In this document: piece after piece, positions 35,364 through 46,101 of the stretch
How positions within the stretch are numbered: position 1 is the stretch's first letter
How the letters are laid out: each line of letters starts with the position of its first letter
NCBI GenBank assembly: GCA_963848525.1
Contig: CAWKDZ010000002.1
Coordinates: forward strand, 806,001-870,000
From: JACCTU01 sp963848525
GTDB taxonomy: Bacteria > Actinomycetota > Thermoleophilia > Gaiellales > Gaiellaceae
Length of the DNA: 64,000 nt
Direction of reading: 5' to 3'
Translations under genes and position numbers: made by a program
Notes under the pieces: model-generated
What the model was told of the DNA's origin: nothing
Seen by the model: the letters and a program-made list of their open reading frames with translations, nothing else
Database searches by the model: none

Positions 35364-36244
35364 CAGACGCGCCTCACGGCGGTGCGGCCGAAGAGGCCGT
35401 TCGGTTTCACCAGGAGCACGACGAGGATCAGGAACAGCGCCGACGGCAGGCGCATGTCCGAGAGGACGTCCACGTACGTCCCGATCAGGTTGAGCGCGAC
35501 CCCGAGCGTGACTCCGCCGACGATGGCGCCGACCGGGCTGTCCAGGCCGCCGAGCACGGCCGCCGCGAAGGCGTAGATCAGGACCGGGAGCATCAGGTTC
35601 TGGTCGAAGCTCCCCTGCGTCGGCGCGACGAGGATGCCCGCGACCGCGCCGAGGACGGCCGCGAGGCCCCAGCCGAGCGCGAGCATCCAGGAGACGCGGA
35701 TCCCGTGCAGCCGGCTCGACTCGGGGTTGAACGCGGCGGCGCGCAGCGCGAGCCCGATCGTCGTCTTCTGGAAGAACGCCCAGAGCGCGAGCACGATCAC
35801 GAGCGAGACGGCGATGATCCCGAGGTCCTGCGCGGCGACGATCACGCCGCCGATGTCGAAGGTGTCGCTCGGGAACGGGTTCTCGAGCGTGCGCTGCTCG
35901 CCCTTCCAGATCCACGCGGCGGCGCCGTTGAGCAGGATCAGCAGCCCGATCGTGACGGTGACGACCCCGAGCGCGTCGGCGCGCTGGACCGGGCGGATCA
36001 CGAGCCGCTCGACGAGCACGCCGCCCAGGAACGAGAGCACGAGCGTGAGCGCGAACGCGCCCCAGTACGGGACGCCCAGGTCGAGCAGCTCCCAGCAGAT
36101 GAAGGTCGAGAACATCGCCATCTCGCCCTGCGCGAAGTTGACGATCCGCGTCGAGCGGTAGATCAGGACGAGCGCGAGCGCGAGCAGCGCGTACACGCCC
36201 CCGGACGCGATCCCCGCCACGACCTGCTGGAGGAAGTCGGCCAC
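35363..36244 (-). CDS. livH: Branched-chain amino acid ABC transporter permease LivH
   Basis: The 293-aa LivH-type permease starts VADFLQQVVAGIASGGVYAL and has RIVNFAQGEMAMFSTF and the loop TTIGLALRAAAFNPESSRLHG. It forms the membrane channel with LivM. The GTG start lies 2 bases after the livF stop; reading frames farther upstream run through livF and are not coding. Confidence 0.9.
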   Translation of the reverse strand: MADFLQQVVAGIASGGVYALLALALVLIYRSTRIVNFAQGEMAMFSTFICWELLDLGVPYWGAFALTLVLSFLGGVLVERLVIRPVQRADALGVVTVTIGLLILLNGAAAWIWKGEQRTLENPFPSDTFDIGGVIVAAQDLGIIAVSLVIVLALWAFFQKTTIGLALRAAAFNPESSRLHGIRVSWMLALGWGLAAVLGAVAGILVAPTQGSFDQNLMLPVLIYAFAAAVLGGLDSPVGAIVGGVTLGVALNLIGTYVDVLSDMRLPSALFLILVVLLVKPNGLFGRTAVRRV

Positions 36245-36246
36245 GC

Positions 36247-36954
36247 CTAGTACCCGAGGTACGACCGGCGGATCGACTCGTTGCCGCGCAGCTCGTCCGC
36301 CGTCCCCGAGACGGCGACGCGGCCGACCTCGAGCACGTAGCCGTGCTCCGAGTGCTCGAGCGCGACGTTCGCGTTCTGCTCGACCACGAGCGCGGACATC
36401 CCGTGCTCGTCGATCCACGCGCGCAGCACGTCGAAGATCTGCTTGACGACGATGGGCGCGAGCCCGAGCGAGGGCTCGTCGACGAGCACGAGGCGCGGCC
36501 GGGCCATGAACGCGCGCGCGAGCGCGAGCATCTGCTGCTCGCCGCCGGAGAGCGTCCCGGCCTGCTGGTCGCGGCGCTCCTCGAGCCACGGGAAGTGCGC
36601 GAGCAGCTCGCCGAAGTCGCGCTCGTAGCCGCTGCGGTCGCGGCGTCCGTACGCGCCCAGGCGGAGGTTCTCGCCGACGCTCAGCTCGCTGAACGTGCCG
36701 CGGCCTTCGGGCACGTGGGCGATCCCGAGCCGCGCGACCGCCTCGGGCGAGCGGGGAAGCGGTTTGCCGTCGAAGCGAAGCGTGCCGCTGCGCCGGACCG
36801 TGCCCGAGATCGCGCGCAGCGTCGTCGTCTTGCCCGCCCCGTTCGCGCCCAGGACGGAGACGACCTGGCGCTCGCGCACCTCGAGCGCGACCCCGTGCAG
36901 CGCCTGCACGGCCCCGTAGCGGGCCTCGACGTCCGCGAGCTCAAGCAGCGGCAT
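36247..36954 (-). CDS. livF: Branched-chain amino acid ABC transporter ATPase LivF
   Basis: The 235-aa ABC ATPase has Walker A GANGAGKTT, signature LSGGEQQMLALARAF, Walker B LVLVDEPSLGLAP and a short C-terminus typical of LivF. It overlaps livG by 14 bases. Confidence 0.93.
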   Translation of the reverse strand: MPLLELADVEARYGAVQALHGVALEVRERQVVSVLGANGAGKTTTLRAISGTVRRSGTLRFDGKPLPRSPEAVARLGIAHVPEGRGTFSELSVGENLRLGAYGRRDRSGYERDFGELLAHFPWLEERRDQQAGTLSGGEQQMLALARAFMARPRLVLVDEPSLGLAPIVVKQIFDVLRAWIDEHGMSALVVEQNANVALEHSEHGYVLEVGRVAVSGTADELRGNESIRRSYLGY

Positions 36955-37660
36955 TCTCGCCCCCGAGGTAGGCCTCGATCACCGCCGGCTCGCGCTGCAC
37001 CTCCTGCGGCGTCCCGCTCGCGATCACCCGCCCGAAGTTGAGGACGAAGACGCGGTCGGAGATCCCCATCACGAGGTTCATGTGGTGCTCGACGAGCAGC
37101 ACGGTCAGGTCGAAGTCGCTGCGCACGCTCTGCACGAAGCGCCCGAGCTCGTCGACCTCCTCGTGGTTCAGCCCACCTGCCGGCTCGTCGAGCAGGAGCA
37201 GCCGCGGCCCCGACGCGAGCGCGCGGGCGAGCTCGATCCGCTTCAGCGTCCCGAACGGAAGGCCGACCGCGGGACGATGCGCGAGCCCGCTCAGGCCGAC
37301 GTACGTGAGCAGTTCCTCCGGCGGCTGCGGCCCCTTCCGCGTCTGCGCCCCGATCCGGACGTTGTCGAGCACGGTCAGCGTCGGCCAGAGGGCGACGTTC
37401 TGGAACGTGCGCGCGATCCCGCGCCCGATCACGCGGTGAGGTCGCGTGCGCAGGAGGTCCGAGCCGTCGAACACGACGCTGCCCGCGTCCGGCGTGTACA
37501 GGCGCGTGATCACGTTGAACGCCGTCGTCTTGCCCGCGCCGTTCGGCCCGATCAGGCCGACGATCTCGCCCGGTGCGACGTCGAACGTGACCCCGTCGAG
37601 CGCGACGACGCCGCCGAACCGGCGAGTGACCTGCTCGACGGAGAGGAGCGGCGCCGCCAC
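36941..37660 (-). CDS. livG: Branched-chain amino acid ABC transporter ATPase LivG
   Basis: The 239-aa ABC ATPase heads the liv operon: Walker A GPNGAGKTTAFNV, Walker B LLLLDEPAGGLNHEE, H-loop VEHHMNLVM. The usual LSGG signature of LivG is altered: the region reads LPFGTLKRIELARAL, with the glycine pair reduced to one, still seen in some family members. TAGCAT lies 8 bases before the GTG start. Confidence 0.92.
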   Translation of the reverse strand: MAAPLLSVEQVTRRFGGVVALDGVTFDVAPGEIVGLIGPNGAGKTTAFNVITRLYTPDAGSVVFDGSDLLRTRPHRVIGRGIARTFQNVALWPTLTVLDNVRIGAQTRKGPQPPEELLTYVGLSGLAHRPAVGLPFGTLKRIELARALASGPRLLLLDEPAGGLNHEEVDELGRFVQSVRSDFDLTVLLVEHHMNLVMGISDRVFVLNFGRVIASGTPQEVQREPAVIEAYLGGENAAA

Positions 37661-37668
37661 GGCGCCGG

Positions 37669-37674
37669 ATGCTA
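37669..37674 (-). promoter_or_regulatory. -10 hexamer TAGCAT of the liv operon
   Basis: TAGCAT lies 8 bases before the livG GTG, so the operon transcript would have almost no leader. Confidence 0.5.
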
Positions 37675-37713
37675 GGCCGTTGCTCGCGGGGGCGCGGCGG
37701 GGAAGGAGCCAGC

Positions 37714-38886
37714 GTGCGCCGCTCCGGCCTCCTCGCCCTCGTTTTCGCGAACGCGGTCTCCCAGCTCGGGAACGTCGTTGCCGTTGTCGCGCTCCCGTGG
37801 TTCGTGCTGACGACGACGGGCAGCGCCGCCCGCACCGGACTGACTGCCTTCGCGACCACAGTTCCGCTCGCTGTCGGGGCGATCGCGGCGGGCTCGGTCG
37901 TCGACCGGCTCGGCCTGCGACGGACGAGCGTCGCCGCCGACCTCGGCGCAGCCGTTGCGATCTCGGGCGTTCCTCTCCTCTACGCGTTCGACGTCCTCGA
38001 GTTCTGGCACGTCCTCGTCCTCGCGTTCACGGCGGGGGCGTTCGAGGCTCCTGGACGAGCGGCACGCCGAGCGATGCTCCCGGCGCTCGCGGAACGCGCC
38101 TCCGTGCCGCTCGAGCGTGCGAACTCGATCTCGACGACGAGCGAGCACATCGGCTACGTCGTCGGTGCTCCTCTCGCAGGCGTCCTGATCGGCACGCTGG
38201 GCGCAGCGAGCGCGCTCTGGGCCGACTCGGCCACGTTCGTGCTCTCGGCCGTGACGATCGCCGCGCGCGTCCCCGCGATGCGCGCGGCGCGCGAGCCGAC
38301 GCCGCTGCTCGAGGGGCTGCGCTTCGTCCTCAGGACGCCGCTCCTGCGGACGTTCTTCGCTCTCTGGACCGTCGGCGGGTTCCTGATCGCACCGCTCGCG
38401 CCTGTCGTATTGCCCGTGTACGCGGACACGGAGCTCGGCGGCGCCGGCGCGTTCGCGGCGTGCGTGACCGCGTACGGGATCGGAGGGCTCGCGGGGACGA
38501 CTGGGTTCGGCGTCGTCGGCGTGCGCCTGCACCGGCGGCGCTTCTACCGCGCGATGTGGATCGCGTACCCCGCGCTCTCGCTGACGCTGGTCGCGATCCC
38601 GCCCCTCGCGGTGCTGCTCGTGGTGCTGTTCGGGATCGGCGTCCTGACCGGGCTCTACGACCCGTTCGAGTCGACGATCCACCAGGAGCTGATTCCGCCC
38701 GAGCTGCGGGCGCGCGCGTTCGCGATCCTGCTTGCCGCGGAGATGATCGTCGTGCCGCCCTCGATGCTGCTCAACGGGCTACTGCTCGAAGAGCTCGGCC
38801 TGCGCTCCGCACTCGTCCTCTTCGGCGTCGGGAACGCGGTGCTCGGCGCGTTCGCGCTCGCGAACCGGCCCGCGCGGGAGCTCTAG
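37714..38886 (+). CDS. MFS transporter
   Basis: The 390-aa protein has about 12 helices of the major facilitator superfamily, nearest to the MFS_3 efflux group (FANAVSQLGNVVAVVALPWF; loop DRLGLRRTSVAADLG in place of motif A). Substrate unknown. AAGGAG 6 bases before GTG 37714 sets the start against an ATG 15 codons upstream. It is divergent from livG and converges on the sulfatase with a CTAG stop overlap. Confidence 0.85.
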   Translation: MRRSGLLALVFANAVSQLGNVVAVVALPWFVLTTTGSAARTGLTAFATTVPLAVGAIAAGSVVDRLGLRRTSVAADLGAAVAISGVPLLYAFDVLEFWHVLVLAFTAGAFEAPGRAARRAMLPALAERASVPLERANSISTTSEHIGYVVGAPLAGVLIGTLGAASALWADSATFVLSAVTIAARVPAMRAAREPTPLLEGLRFVLRTPLLRTFFALWTVGGFLIAPLAPVVLPVYADTELGGAGAFAACVTAYGIGGLAGTTGFGVVGVRLHRRRFYRAMWIAYPALSLTLVAIPPLAVLLVVLFGIGVLTGLYDPFESTIHQELIPPELRARAFAILLAAEMIVVPPSMLLNGLLLEELGLRSALVLFGVGNAVLGAFALANRPAREL

Positions 38887-40556
38887 CGGCAGGCGCGGAG
38901 GCGGCGGTCGACCGACGCGCGGCGGCCGTCCGAGAGCGTCGCGGTCGCCCGCACGACGCCGGCCGCGGCGGGGAGCCTCGCCTGGAACGGTCGACGGCGG
39001 TCGGCGCCGGCGGGGCGCGTGCGGTACGTCCAGTCGATGCGCGTGACGAGGCGGATGTCCTCGCCGGCGACGGACACGCGGTGCGTTCGCCCCGTGCATC
39101 GGCTCGTGACGCCGAGCGCCGGCCCGCGCCGGCACGTCGCGCCGCGGCAGCCGCGCAGCCTGAGCAGACGCCGGGCCAGGTCCGAGCGCTGCTGCTCGTA
39201 CGCCGGGTTCGCGTGCGCGCTCGCGAGCTGGTACGGGTCACGCAGGAGGTCGTAGAGCTCGCGCTCGCCGGTGTTGTGCTCGACGTACACATAGCGCGGC
39301 GTGTGGATCGCGACGTAGCCCGGCGTCTCGAGCAGCACGTCCCGACCCGTGAAGCGCGTGCGGTCGCGCAGGAACGAGAACAGCGAGACGCCGTCGAGCG
39401 TCCTGCCGGCGCGGGCGTTCGCCGCGTCGAGGATCGTCGCGGCGAGGTCGACGTTGACGGCGGGCTGGCTGAGCCGGACGCCGCGCGGCACACCCGGGCC
39501 GCGCAGGACGAGCGGCACGCGCACGGAGGGCTCGTAGTGCTGCACCTTGCCGTTCGGGATCCGGTGCTCACCGTGGAAGAAGCCGTTGTCGGCCGTGTAC
39601 ACGATCAACGTCCGCTCGAGCTCGCCGGTCTCCTGGAGCGCGCGCACGATCGACGCAACGCCCTCGTCGACCGCGAGCAGCGACTCGAGGCGCTGCCGGT
39701 AGTTCTCGGTCACGGCCGTGATCCGCTGCGGCCCGATCAGCGCCCGCCGGCGGATCGCGAGCGGCTTGTCGGAGACGTCCGCTTCGTTGAACGCGGGCGA
39801 GGTCGGCATCGCCTCGGTCGCGAAGCGATTCCGGTGGCGGGGCGCAGGAACCGGCGTCCCCAGGTTCCGCGGGTCGTCCGACTCGCGTGGGCCGCCACTG
39901 TGCGGCGCGAGGTAGGCGACCGAGAGGAAGAACGGCTCCGCCCGCGGCGCGAAGCGCTTGATCGCGTCGACGGCCTTCGCGGTGTAGACGTCGGCCTGGT
40001 AGTCCTGCTGCGCGTTGCCGTAACGGACGAGCCGGCCGTTCTCGTTCAGCGTGTAGTTGTAGAACTGGTACGTGCTCGGGTCGGTCGAGCCGAACCACTC
40101 CGACCACCCCGGAGGTACCTCCGTCGGGCGCTGCCGGCCGTAGCCGTTCAGGTACTTGCCGATGTGGATCGTGTGGTAGCCGGACGAGCGCAGCCACGCG
40201 GGCAGCGTGTTCGCGTGCGTCGGCGCGAGCTTCTCGTATCCGCCCATCGGTGCTGCGTTGCCCATGATCGTGTGGTTGTGGCCGTACTGCCCCGTGACGA
40301 ACGTCGCGCGCGAGGGACAGCAGAGTGGGAACGACACGAAGTTGTTCGCGAAGACGGCGCCCTGCCCGGCGAGCAGCGCGTTCACGTTCGCCATCACGCG
40401 CATCGACTCCAGCGCCTGGTCGTCGGCCATCACGACGATCACGTTGGGTCGTGGCGCCGGTTCGGCGGCGGTGCTCTCGCGCGCCGGAGCGAGCCCGACT
40501 GCGATCGCCGCAGCGGCAAGCCCCAGCAGAAGCGTGCGTCGCATCGTGGACTTCAT
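38883..40556 (-). CDS. Exported type I sulfatase
   Basis: The 557-aa protein has a signal peptide (residues 1-30), the metal site NVIVVMADDQALES and the formylglycine motif C79-C-P-S-R83, where Cys79 would be converted by a formylglycine-generating enzyme encoded elsewhere. HIGKYLNGYG and YTADNGFFHGEHR are further active-site segments. A C-terminal Cys-rich region (LRLRGCRGATCRRG) may form disulfides. It probably removes sulfate esters from external glycans. A TTGACG/TAACGC promoter lies upstream. Confidence 0.9.
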   Translation of the reverse strand: MKSTMRRTLLLGLAAAAIAVGLAPARESTAAEPAPRPNVIVVMADDQALESMRVMANVNALLAGQGAVFANNFVSFPLCCPSRATFVTGQYGHNHTIMGNAAPMGGYEKLAPTHANTLPAWLRSSGYHTIHIGKYLNGYGRQRPTEVPPGWSEWFGSTDPSTYQFYNYTLNENGRLVRYGNAQQDYQADVYTAKAVDAIKRFAPRAEPFFLSVAYLAPHSGGPRESDDPRNLGTPVPAPRHRNRFATEAMPTSPAFNEADVSDKPLAIRRRALIGPQRITAVTENYRQRLESLLAVDEGVASIVRALQETGELERTLIVYTADNGFFHGEHRIPNGKVQHYEPSVRVPLVLRGPGVPRGVRLSQPAVNVDLAATILDAANARAGRTLDGVSLFSFLRDRTRFTGRDVLLETPGYVAIHTPRYVYVEHNTGERELYDLLRDPYQLASAHANPAYEQQRSDLARRLLRLRGCRGATCRRGPALGVTSRCTGRTHRVSVAGEDIRLVTRIDWTYRTRPAGADRRRPFQARLPAAAGVVRATATLSDGRRASVDRRLRACR

Positions 40557-40566
40557 ACCCACTCGA

Positions 40567-40585
40567 GCGTTACGTCTTGTAAGGA

Positions 40586-40594
<9 letters not shown>
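40567..40594 (-). promoter_or_regulatory. Promoter of the sulfatase gene
   Basis: On the minus strand TTGACG (40589-40594), a 16-base spacer and TAACGC (40567-40572) form a -35/-10 pair. The ATG is 10 bases after the hexamer, so the leader is about 3 bases. Confidence 0.55.
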
Positions 40595-42457
<1,863 letters not shown>

Positions 42458-42461
<4 letters not shown>

Positions 42462-43307
42462 GCGCGGTAGACCTGGCCCGGGCAGCTCGCGGCCGAGCAG
42501 CTCCTCGAGCCAGCGCGAGACCTCGATCAGCGCGTCGAGGTCCACGCCGGTCTCGACTCCGTCGCCCGCGAGCAGGTAGACGAGGTCCTCCGTCGCGATG
42601 TTCCCGGTCGCGCGCGGGGCGAACGGGCAGCCGCCGAGGCCGCCGACCGAGGCGTCGAGCAGCGCCGCGCCGGCCTCGAGCGCGGCCGCGGCGTTCGCGA
42701 AGCCGGTGTTGCGCGTGTTGTGGAAGTGACCGCCGACCGTACGCCCGGGGACGGCGACTCTGCGAGTCAACGCGGCGACCTGCTTCGGCGTGCCGACACC
42801 GATCGTGTCCGCGAGCACGACCTCGTCCGCCGCGTCCACCCGCTCGGCGAGCTCCGCGACCACGCCGGGGTCGACGCGGCCCTCGAACGGGCAGCCGAAC
42901 GCGACGCTGATCGTCACGGTGGTCGGCCGGTCGGCCGCGGCGAGGATGCGCTCGACGCGGGCGACCGCTTGCTCGAGTGTCGCGTTGCCGTTCCGCTGGT
43001 TGAAGGACTCGGTCGCGGCGAACGTGCAGTTGACGCGGTCGAGCGGCGTCGCGCGCAGGCGCTCGTGGCCCTCCTCGTTGAGCACGAGCCCCGAGTACTC
43101 GGTGCCGTCCCGGCGCTCGACCGCGCCGACAACCTCCTCGGCCCCCGCCATCTGCGGCACGCGGTCGTCCCTGACGAAGCTGACCGCCTCGATCCGCGGG
43201 AGGCCGGCCGCGGCGAGCCGGTCGACGAGCCGGGCGCGCGTCTCGGGCGCGAGCACGTCGGGCTCGTTCTGGAGCCCGTCGCGGGGCCCGACGTCGCAGA
43301 CGATCAC
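42458..43307 (-). CDS. Hydroxymethylglutaryl-CoA lyase family protein (frameshift near the 3' end)
   Basis: The HMGL-like barrel belongs to the DRE-TIM family and would cleave HMG-CoA or a related acyl-CoA. It starts VCDVGPRDGLQNEPDVL and has SVAFGCPFEGRVDP, LADTIGVGTP, GGHFHNTRNTGFANA and the Cys loop GGLGGCPFAPRATGN. As given, the frame runs on into the thioredoxin gene. Removing one C near 42476 gives the usual family ending LPGQVYRA and a stop at 42458-42460 that overlaps the next ATG. The apparent fusion is therefore an artefact; true length is 282 aa. Confidence 0.87.
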
Positions 43308-43699
43308 GAGTCGAGGCCGTACGCGACCACGCGCTCGGGCGTCAGCCGGGCGAGCACGCGCTGCTCGCCGGGACGCAGCGTGTAGTCGCGGCCGCGGTAC
43401 TTGCGGGAGAGCTTGTTGATGTGCTCCTCGGCGCCTTCCCGGCTCAGCTCGACCGTGCCGGTGACGGAGAGCCAGCGGTAGGGGTCGTCGCCGTCCTGGA
43501 CGTGGACGGTCGCGCGCGGGTCGCGCTCGAGGTTCCGGAGCTTCTGGCGCGTCTCGGTGATGTTGAAGAGGACGTCCTCCTCGTCCGCGTCGACCCAGAC
43601 CGTCGTCAGCTGCGGCGAGCCGTCCTGCCGAATGGTTGCCACCACGCCGTAGTTCCTGTCGAGAAACACCCGTCGCTGTTCGTCTGTAAGGCGTGGCAC
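43304..43699 (-). CDS. PPOX-class F420/FMN-dependent protein
   Basis: The 131-aa split-barrel flavin protein (pyridoxamine 5'-phosphate oxidase-like) reads VFLDRNYGVVATIRQDGSPQ, then TVWVDADEEDVLFNITETRQKLRNL and DPRATVHVQDGDDPYRWLSV. Actinobacterial relatives often use cofactor F420; the cofactor is inferred. GTG 43699 is supported by TAGGTT 7 bases upstream. The stop overlaps the lyase start as GTGA. Confidence 0.85.
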   Translation of the reverse strand: MPRLTDEQRRVFLDRNYGVVATIRQDGSPQLTTVWVDADEEDVLFNITETRQKLRNLERDPRATVHVQDGDDPYRWLSVTGTVELSREGAEEHINKLSRKYRGRDYTLRPGEQRVLARLTPERVVAYGLDS

Positions 43700-43706
43700 C
43701 TCGTCC

Positions 43707-43712
43707 AACCTA
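43707..43712 (-). promoter_or_regulatory. -10 hexamer TAGGTT of the PPOX operon
   Basis: TAGGTT lies 7 bases before GTG 43699, 10 bases from the divergent hexamer at 43723. The two start codons are only 36 bases apart, so the whole divergent promoter region is tiny. Confidence 0.55.
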
Positions 43713-43722
43713 CCCGCCGCGA

Positions 43723-43728
43723 TAGGGT
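43723..43728 (+). promoter_or_regulatory. -10 hexamer TAGGGT of the BNR-repeat gene
   Basis: TAGGGT lies 7 bases before ATG 43736 with no Shine-Dalgarno, predicting a leaderless mRNA. Confidence 0.55.
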
Positions 43729-43735
43729 CCCAGGC

Positions 43736-44794
43736 ATGGCGACGGCCGTCCTCGTCGGGACTCGGAAAGGGCTCTTCAGGCTGCGCAGCGAGGACCGGCG
43801 CGAGTGGGCGGTCGAGGGTCCGATGTTGACGGGCTTCTCGATCTACCACGCGATCCGGGACCCGCGCGACGGCGCGCTCTACGCATGCACCAACTTCTAC
43901 GGCGGCGGCGCCGTGCACCGCTCGGACGACGGCGGCGAGACCTGGGAGCGGTTCGAGGTCGGGCTGCCGGAGGACGGCGAGCTGAAGCTGAACGCGACGT
44001 GGCACGTCGAGCCGGGCGGCGACGGCGAGCTCTGGCTCGGCGGCGACCCCGGCGTCCTCTTTCGCTCGACCGACCGCGGGCAGACGTGGGACGTGAACCG
44101 CGCGCTGCTCGAGCACGAGACGCGCGACCAGTGGAACCCCGGCGCCGGTGGCATGTGCCTGCACTCGATCAACGTCGACAAGGACGATCCGAAGCGGCTC
44201 GTGATCGGGATCTCCGCGGCCGGCGTCTTCCGTACCGACGACCGCGGCGAGAGCTGGGAGCCCGTGAACAAGGGGACCTCCGCCGACTTCCTCCCGGACG
44301 AACAGCCCGAGGTCGGCCAGTGCGTGCACAAGGTGCTCCTGCACCCGGCCGGAGGCGACCGCCTCTGGCAGCAGAACCACTGCGGCGTGTACCGCTCGGA
44401 CGACCGCGGGACGACCTGGGAGCGGCTCGACGGCAACGGGCTGCCGAGCGACTTCGGCTTCCCGCTGATGCTCGACCCGCGCGACCCGGATGCGGCGTTC
44501 GTGATCCCGGAGGAGAGCGCGATGAACCGCGTCACCCCCGACGACCGGCTCGGCGTCTACCGCACGCGCGACGGCGGGGCGTCGTGGGACCTGCTCACCG
44601 ACGGCCTGCCGCAGCAGGCGTGGGTCGCGGTCCTGCGCGAAGCGTCCGCCTGGGACGGGCTCGACCCCAACGGCCTCTACTTCGGCACGCAGAGCGGCTC
44701 GGTGTTCGCGTCGGCAGACGGCGGCGAGTCGTGGGCCGAGGCCGCGCGCTGGCTTCCGCCGATCCTGTCGGTCGAGACCTCGGAGTGGCAGTAG
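43736..44794 (+). CDS. BNR/Asp-box beta-propeller protein (sialidase-like)
   Basis: The 352-aa protein has six Asp-box repeats of the form S-x-D-x-G-x-[TS]-W (for example SDDGGETWE, STDRGQTWD, TDDRGESWE, SDDRGTTWE), which build a beta-propeller. There is no signal peptide and no clear sialidase catalytic set, so an exo-alpha-sialidase name should not be taken as function. It overlaps a MoaD/ThiS gene by 10 bases; I recall this pair recurring in actinobacteria. Confidence 0.82.
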   Translation: MATAVLVGTRKGLFRLRSEDRREWAVEGPMLTGFSIYHAIRDPRDGALYACTNFYGGGAVHRSDDGGETWERFEVGLPEDGELKLNATWHVEPGGDGELWLGGDPGVLFRSTDRGQTWDVNRALLEHETRDQWNPGAGGMCLHSINVDKDDPKRLVIGISAAGVFRTDDRGESWEPVNKGTSADFLPDEQPEVGQCVHKVLLHPAGGDRLWQQNHCGVYRSDDRGTTWERLDGNGLPSDFGFPLMLDPRDPDAAFVIPEESAMNRVTPDDRLGVYRTRDGGASWDLLTDGLPQQAWVAVLREASAWDGLDPNGLYFGTQSGSVFASADGGESWAEAARWLPPILSVETSEWQ

Positions 44795-45042
44795 TCCGGC
44801 TGCCGTCGCTGCTCGCGCGCGAGGCGGGCGGGCAGCGCGAGTTCGAGGTCGACGCGGCGACGCTCGAGGACGCGCTGCGGGCACTGCCGGTCCGCGACCT
44901 CTGCCTCGACGAGCACGGCGAGCTGCGGCGGCTCGTGAACGTCTTCGTCGACAAGCAGGACGTGCGCCACGGCGCCGGCCTGGAGACGCCGCTTTCGGCC
45001 GACTCTCAGGTCCTCGTCGTCACCGCCATCGCCGGCGGCTAG
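44785..45042 (+). CDS. MoaD/ThiS family ubiquitin-like protein
   Basis: The 85-aa ubiquitin-fold protein ends in the Gly-Gly tail used for adenylation and thiocarboxylation (VVTAIAGG). VDAATLEDALRALP and LVNVFVDKQDVRH fit the fold. In MoaD and ThiS the tail carries sulfur for molybdopterin or thiamine synthesis; no partner enzymes are nearby. GTG lies within the end of the upstream gene, so the two are coupled. Confidence 0.85.
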   Translation: MAVVRLPSLLAREAGGQREFEVDAATLEDALRALPVRDLCLDEHGELRRLVNVFVDKQDVRHGAGLETPLSADSQVLVVTAIAGG

Positions 45043-45047
45043 ACCTC

Positions 45048-46070
45048 CTACCCGAGCTCGCGGGGGACCTGGATCTGTCCCGACGCGATCTGGGCCATGA
45101 CGTTGTTGAGCTTGGCGAGATCGGTCTCCGACACGTCCTTCGAAATCGTGCCCAGCCCGACGCCGTCCTGCGTAAGGCTGAAGGTGAGGTTGCGGCCGCC
45201 CAGCCAGGTGTCGTCCTGCACGCTCTCGATCGTCCGGAAGACGCCTTCGTCCACCTTCTTCAGCGCGCTCGTCAGCACGTGCGGGCCGAGGAACGACTGG
45301 TCGGCGTCGACGCCGATCCCCCACACCTGTCGCTCACGCGCAGCGTCGAGCGCGCCGAGCCCGCAGGCGCCCGCGACCTGGAAGACGACCTGCGCCCCGG
45401 CCGCGATCTGGTTCAGCGCGATCTCCTTGCATTTCGCCTGGTCTTCCCAGTCCGACGAGTAGCCGTTCAGCGTCTTCATCCCGGGAGCGGCCGCCTTCGC
45501 GCCGGCCTGGTAGCCCGCGATGAAGCGATCCACCGGCGGCTCCTTGAACCCGCCGACGGAGCCGACGGTGTTCTTGTTCAGCTCGCGCGCTTTGAGCCCA
45601 GCGAGGTAGCCGGCCAGGTACCCGGCCTGCTCTTCGCGGAAGAGCATCCCGACGACGTTCGCCGGCTTGCCCTTCAGCGTCGTCTGGTCGACGTCGATGA
45701 TCACGAACTTCGTGTTCGGGAACTGCTTCGCGGCAGTCGCGATCGCGTCGCCCTGCGCGAAGCCGACGCCGAAGATCAGGTCGTAGTCCTGGCGCGCGAG
45801 CGTCGTCATGTTCGGGACGTAGTCGGACGCCGACTTCGACTCGAGCACGCGGCCCTGGACGCCGAGCTCCGCCTGCGCCCGCTTCAGCCCTTCGTACGCG
45901 AGCTGGTTGAAGCCGCGGTCGTTGAGCTGGCCGAGGTCGGTGATCAAGCCGACCTTGAGCGCCTCGGCGCCGCCGGTCGTCGTCTCCCCGGCGCCTTCAT
46001 CGTCGCCGCCGCCGCAGGCGCCGAGGGCGAGGACGAGAGCGGCGAGCAGTGCGAGTGCGAGACGGGTCAT
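45048..46070 (-). CDS. BMP family lipoprotein (PnrA-like substrate-binding protein)
   Basis: The 340-aa exported lipoprotein has signal peptide and lipobox LALGAC (about residues 13-18). The BMP fold shows VGLITDLGQLNDRGFNQLAYEG, LIFGVGFAQGDAIA and GIGVDADQSFLGPHVLTS. PnrA proteins bind purine nucleosides for ABC uptake. The ATPase and permeases are not beside it. It is divergent from an NrtR-like regulator, with a 23-bp palindrome between them. Confidence 0.88.
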   Translation of the reverse strand: MTRLALALLAALVLALGACGGGDDEGAGETTTGGAEALKVGLITDLGQLNDRGFNQLAYEGLKRAQAELGVQGRVLESKSASDYVPNMTTLARQDYDLIFGVGFAQGDAIATAAKQFPNTKFVIIDVDQTTLKGKPANVVGMLFREEQAGYLAGYLAGLKARELNKNTVGSVGGFKEPPVDRFIAGYQAGAKAAAPGMKTLNGYSSDWEDQAKCKEIALNQIAAGAQVVFQVAGACGLGALDAARERQVWGIGVDADQSFLGPHVLTSALKKVDEGVFRTIESVQDDTWLGGRNLTFSLTQDGVGLGTISKDVSETDLAKLNNVMAQIASGQIQVPRELG

Positions 46071-46076
46071 CGGGAG

Positions 46077-46099
46077 GTTTTCGACTGTTAGTCTAAAAC
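46077..46099. promoter_or_regulatory. 23-bp palindromic operator with divergent promoters
   Basis: GTTTTCGACT-GTT-AGTCTAAAAC has 10-base arms with one mismatch. The right arm contains TAGTCT (46089-46094), the -10 hexamer 7 bases before the plus-strand GTG 46102. Read on the other strand the same spot gives TAGACT, a -10 for the BMP gene with a 19-base leader. One bound repressor would block both genes; the NrtR-like protein is the obvious candidate. Confidence 0.65.
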
Positions 46100-46101
46100 T
46101 G

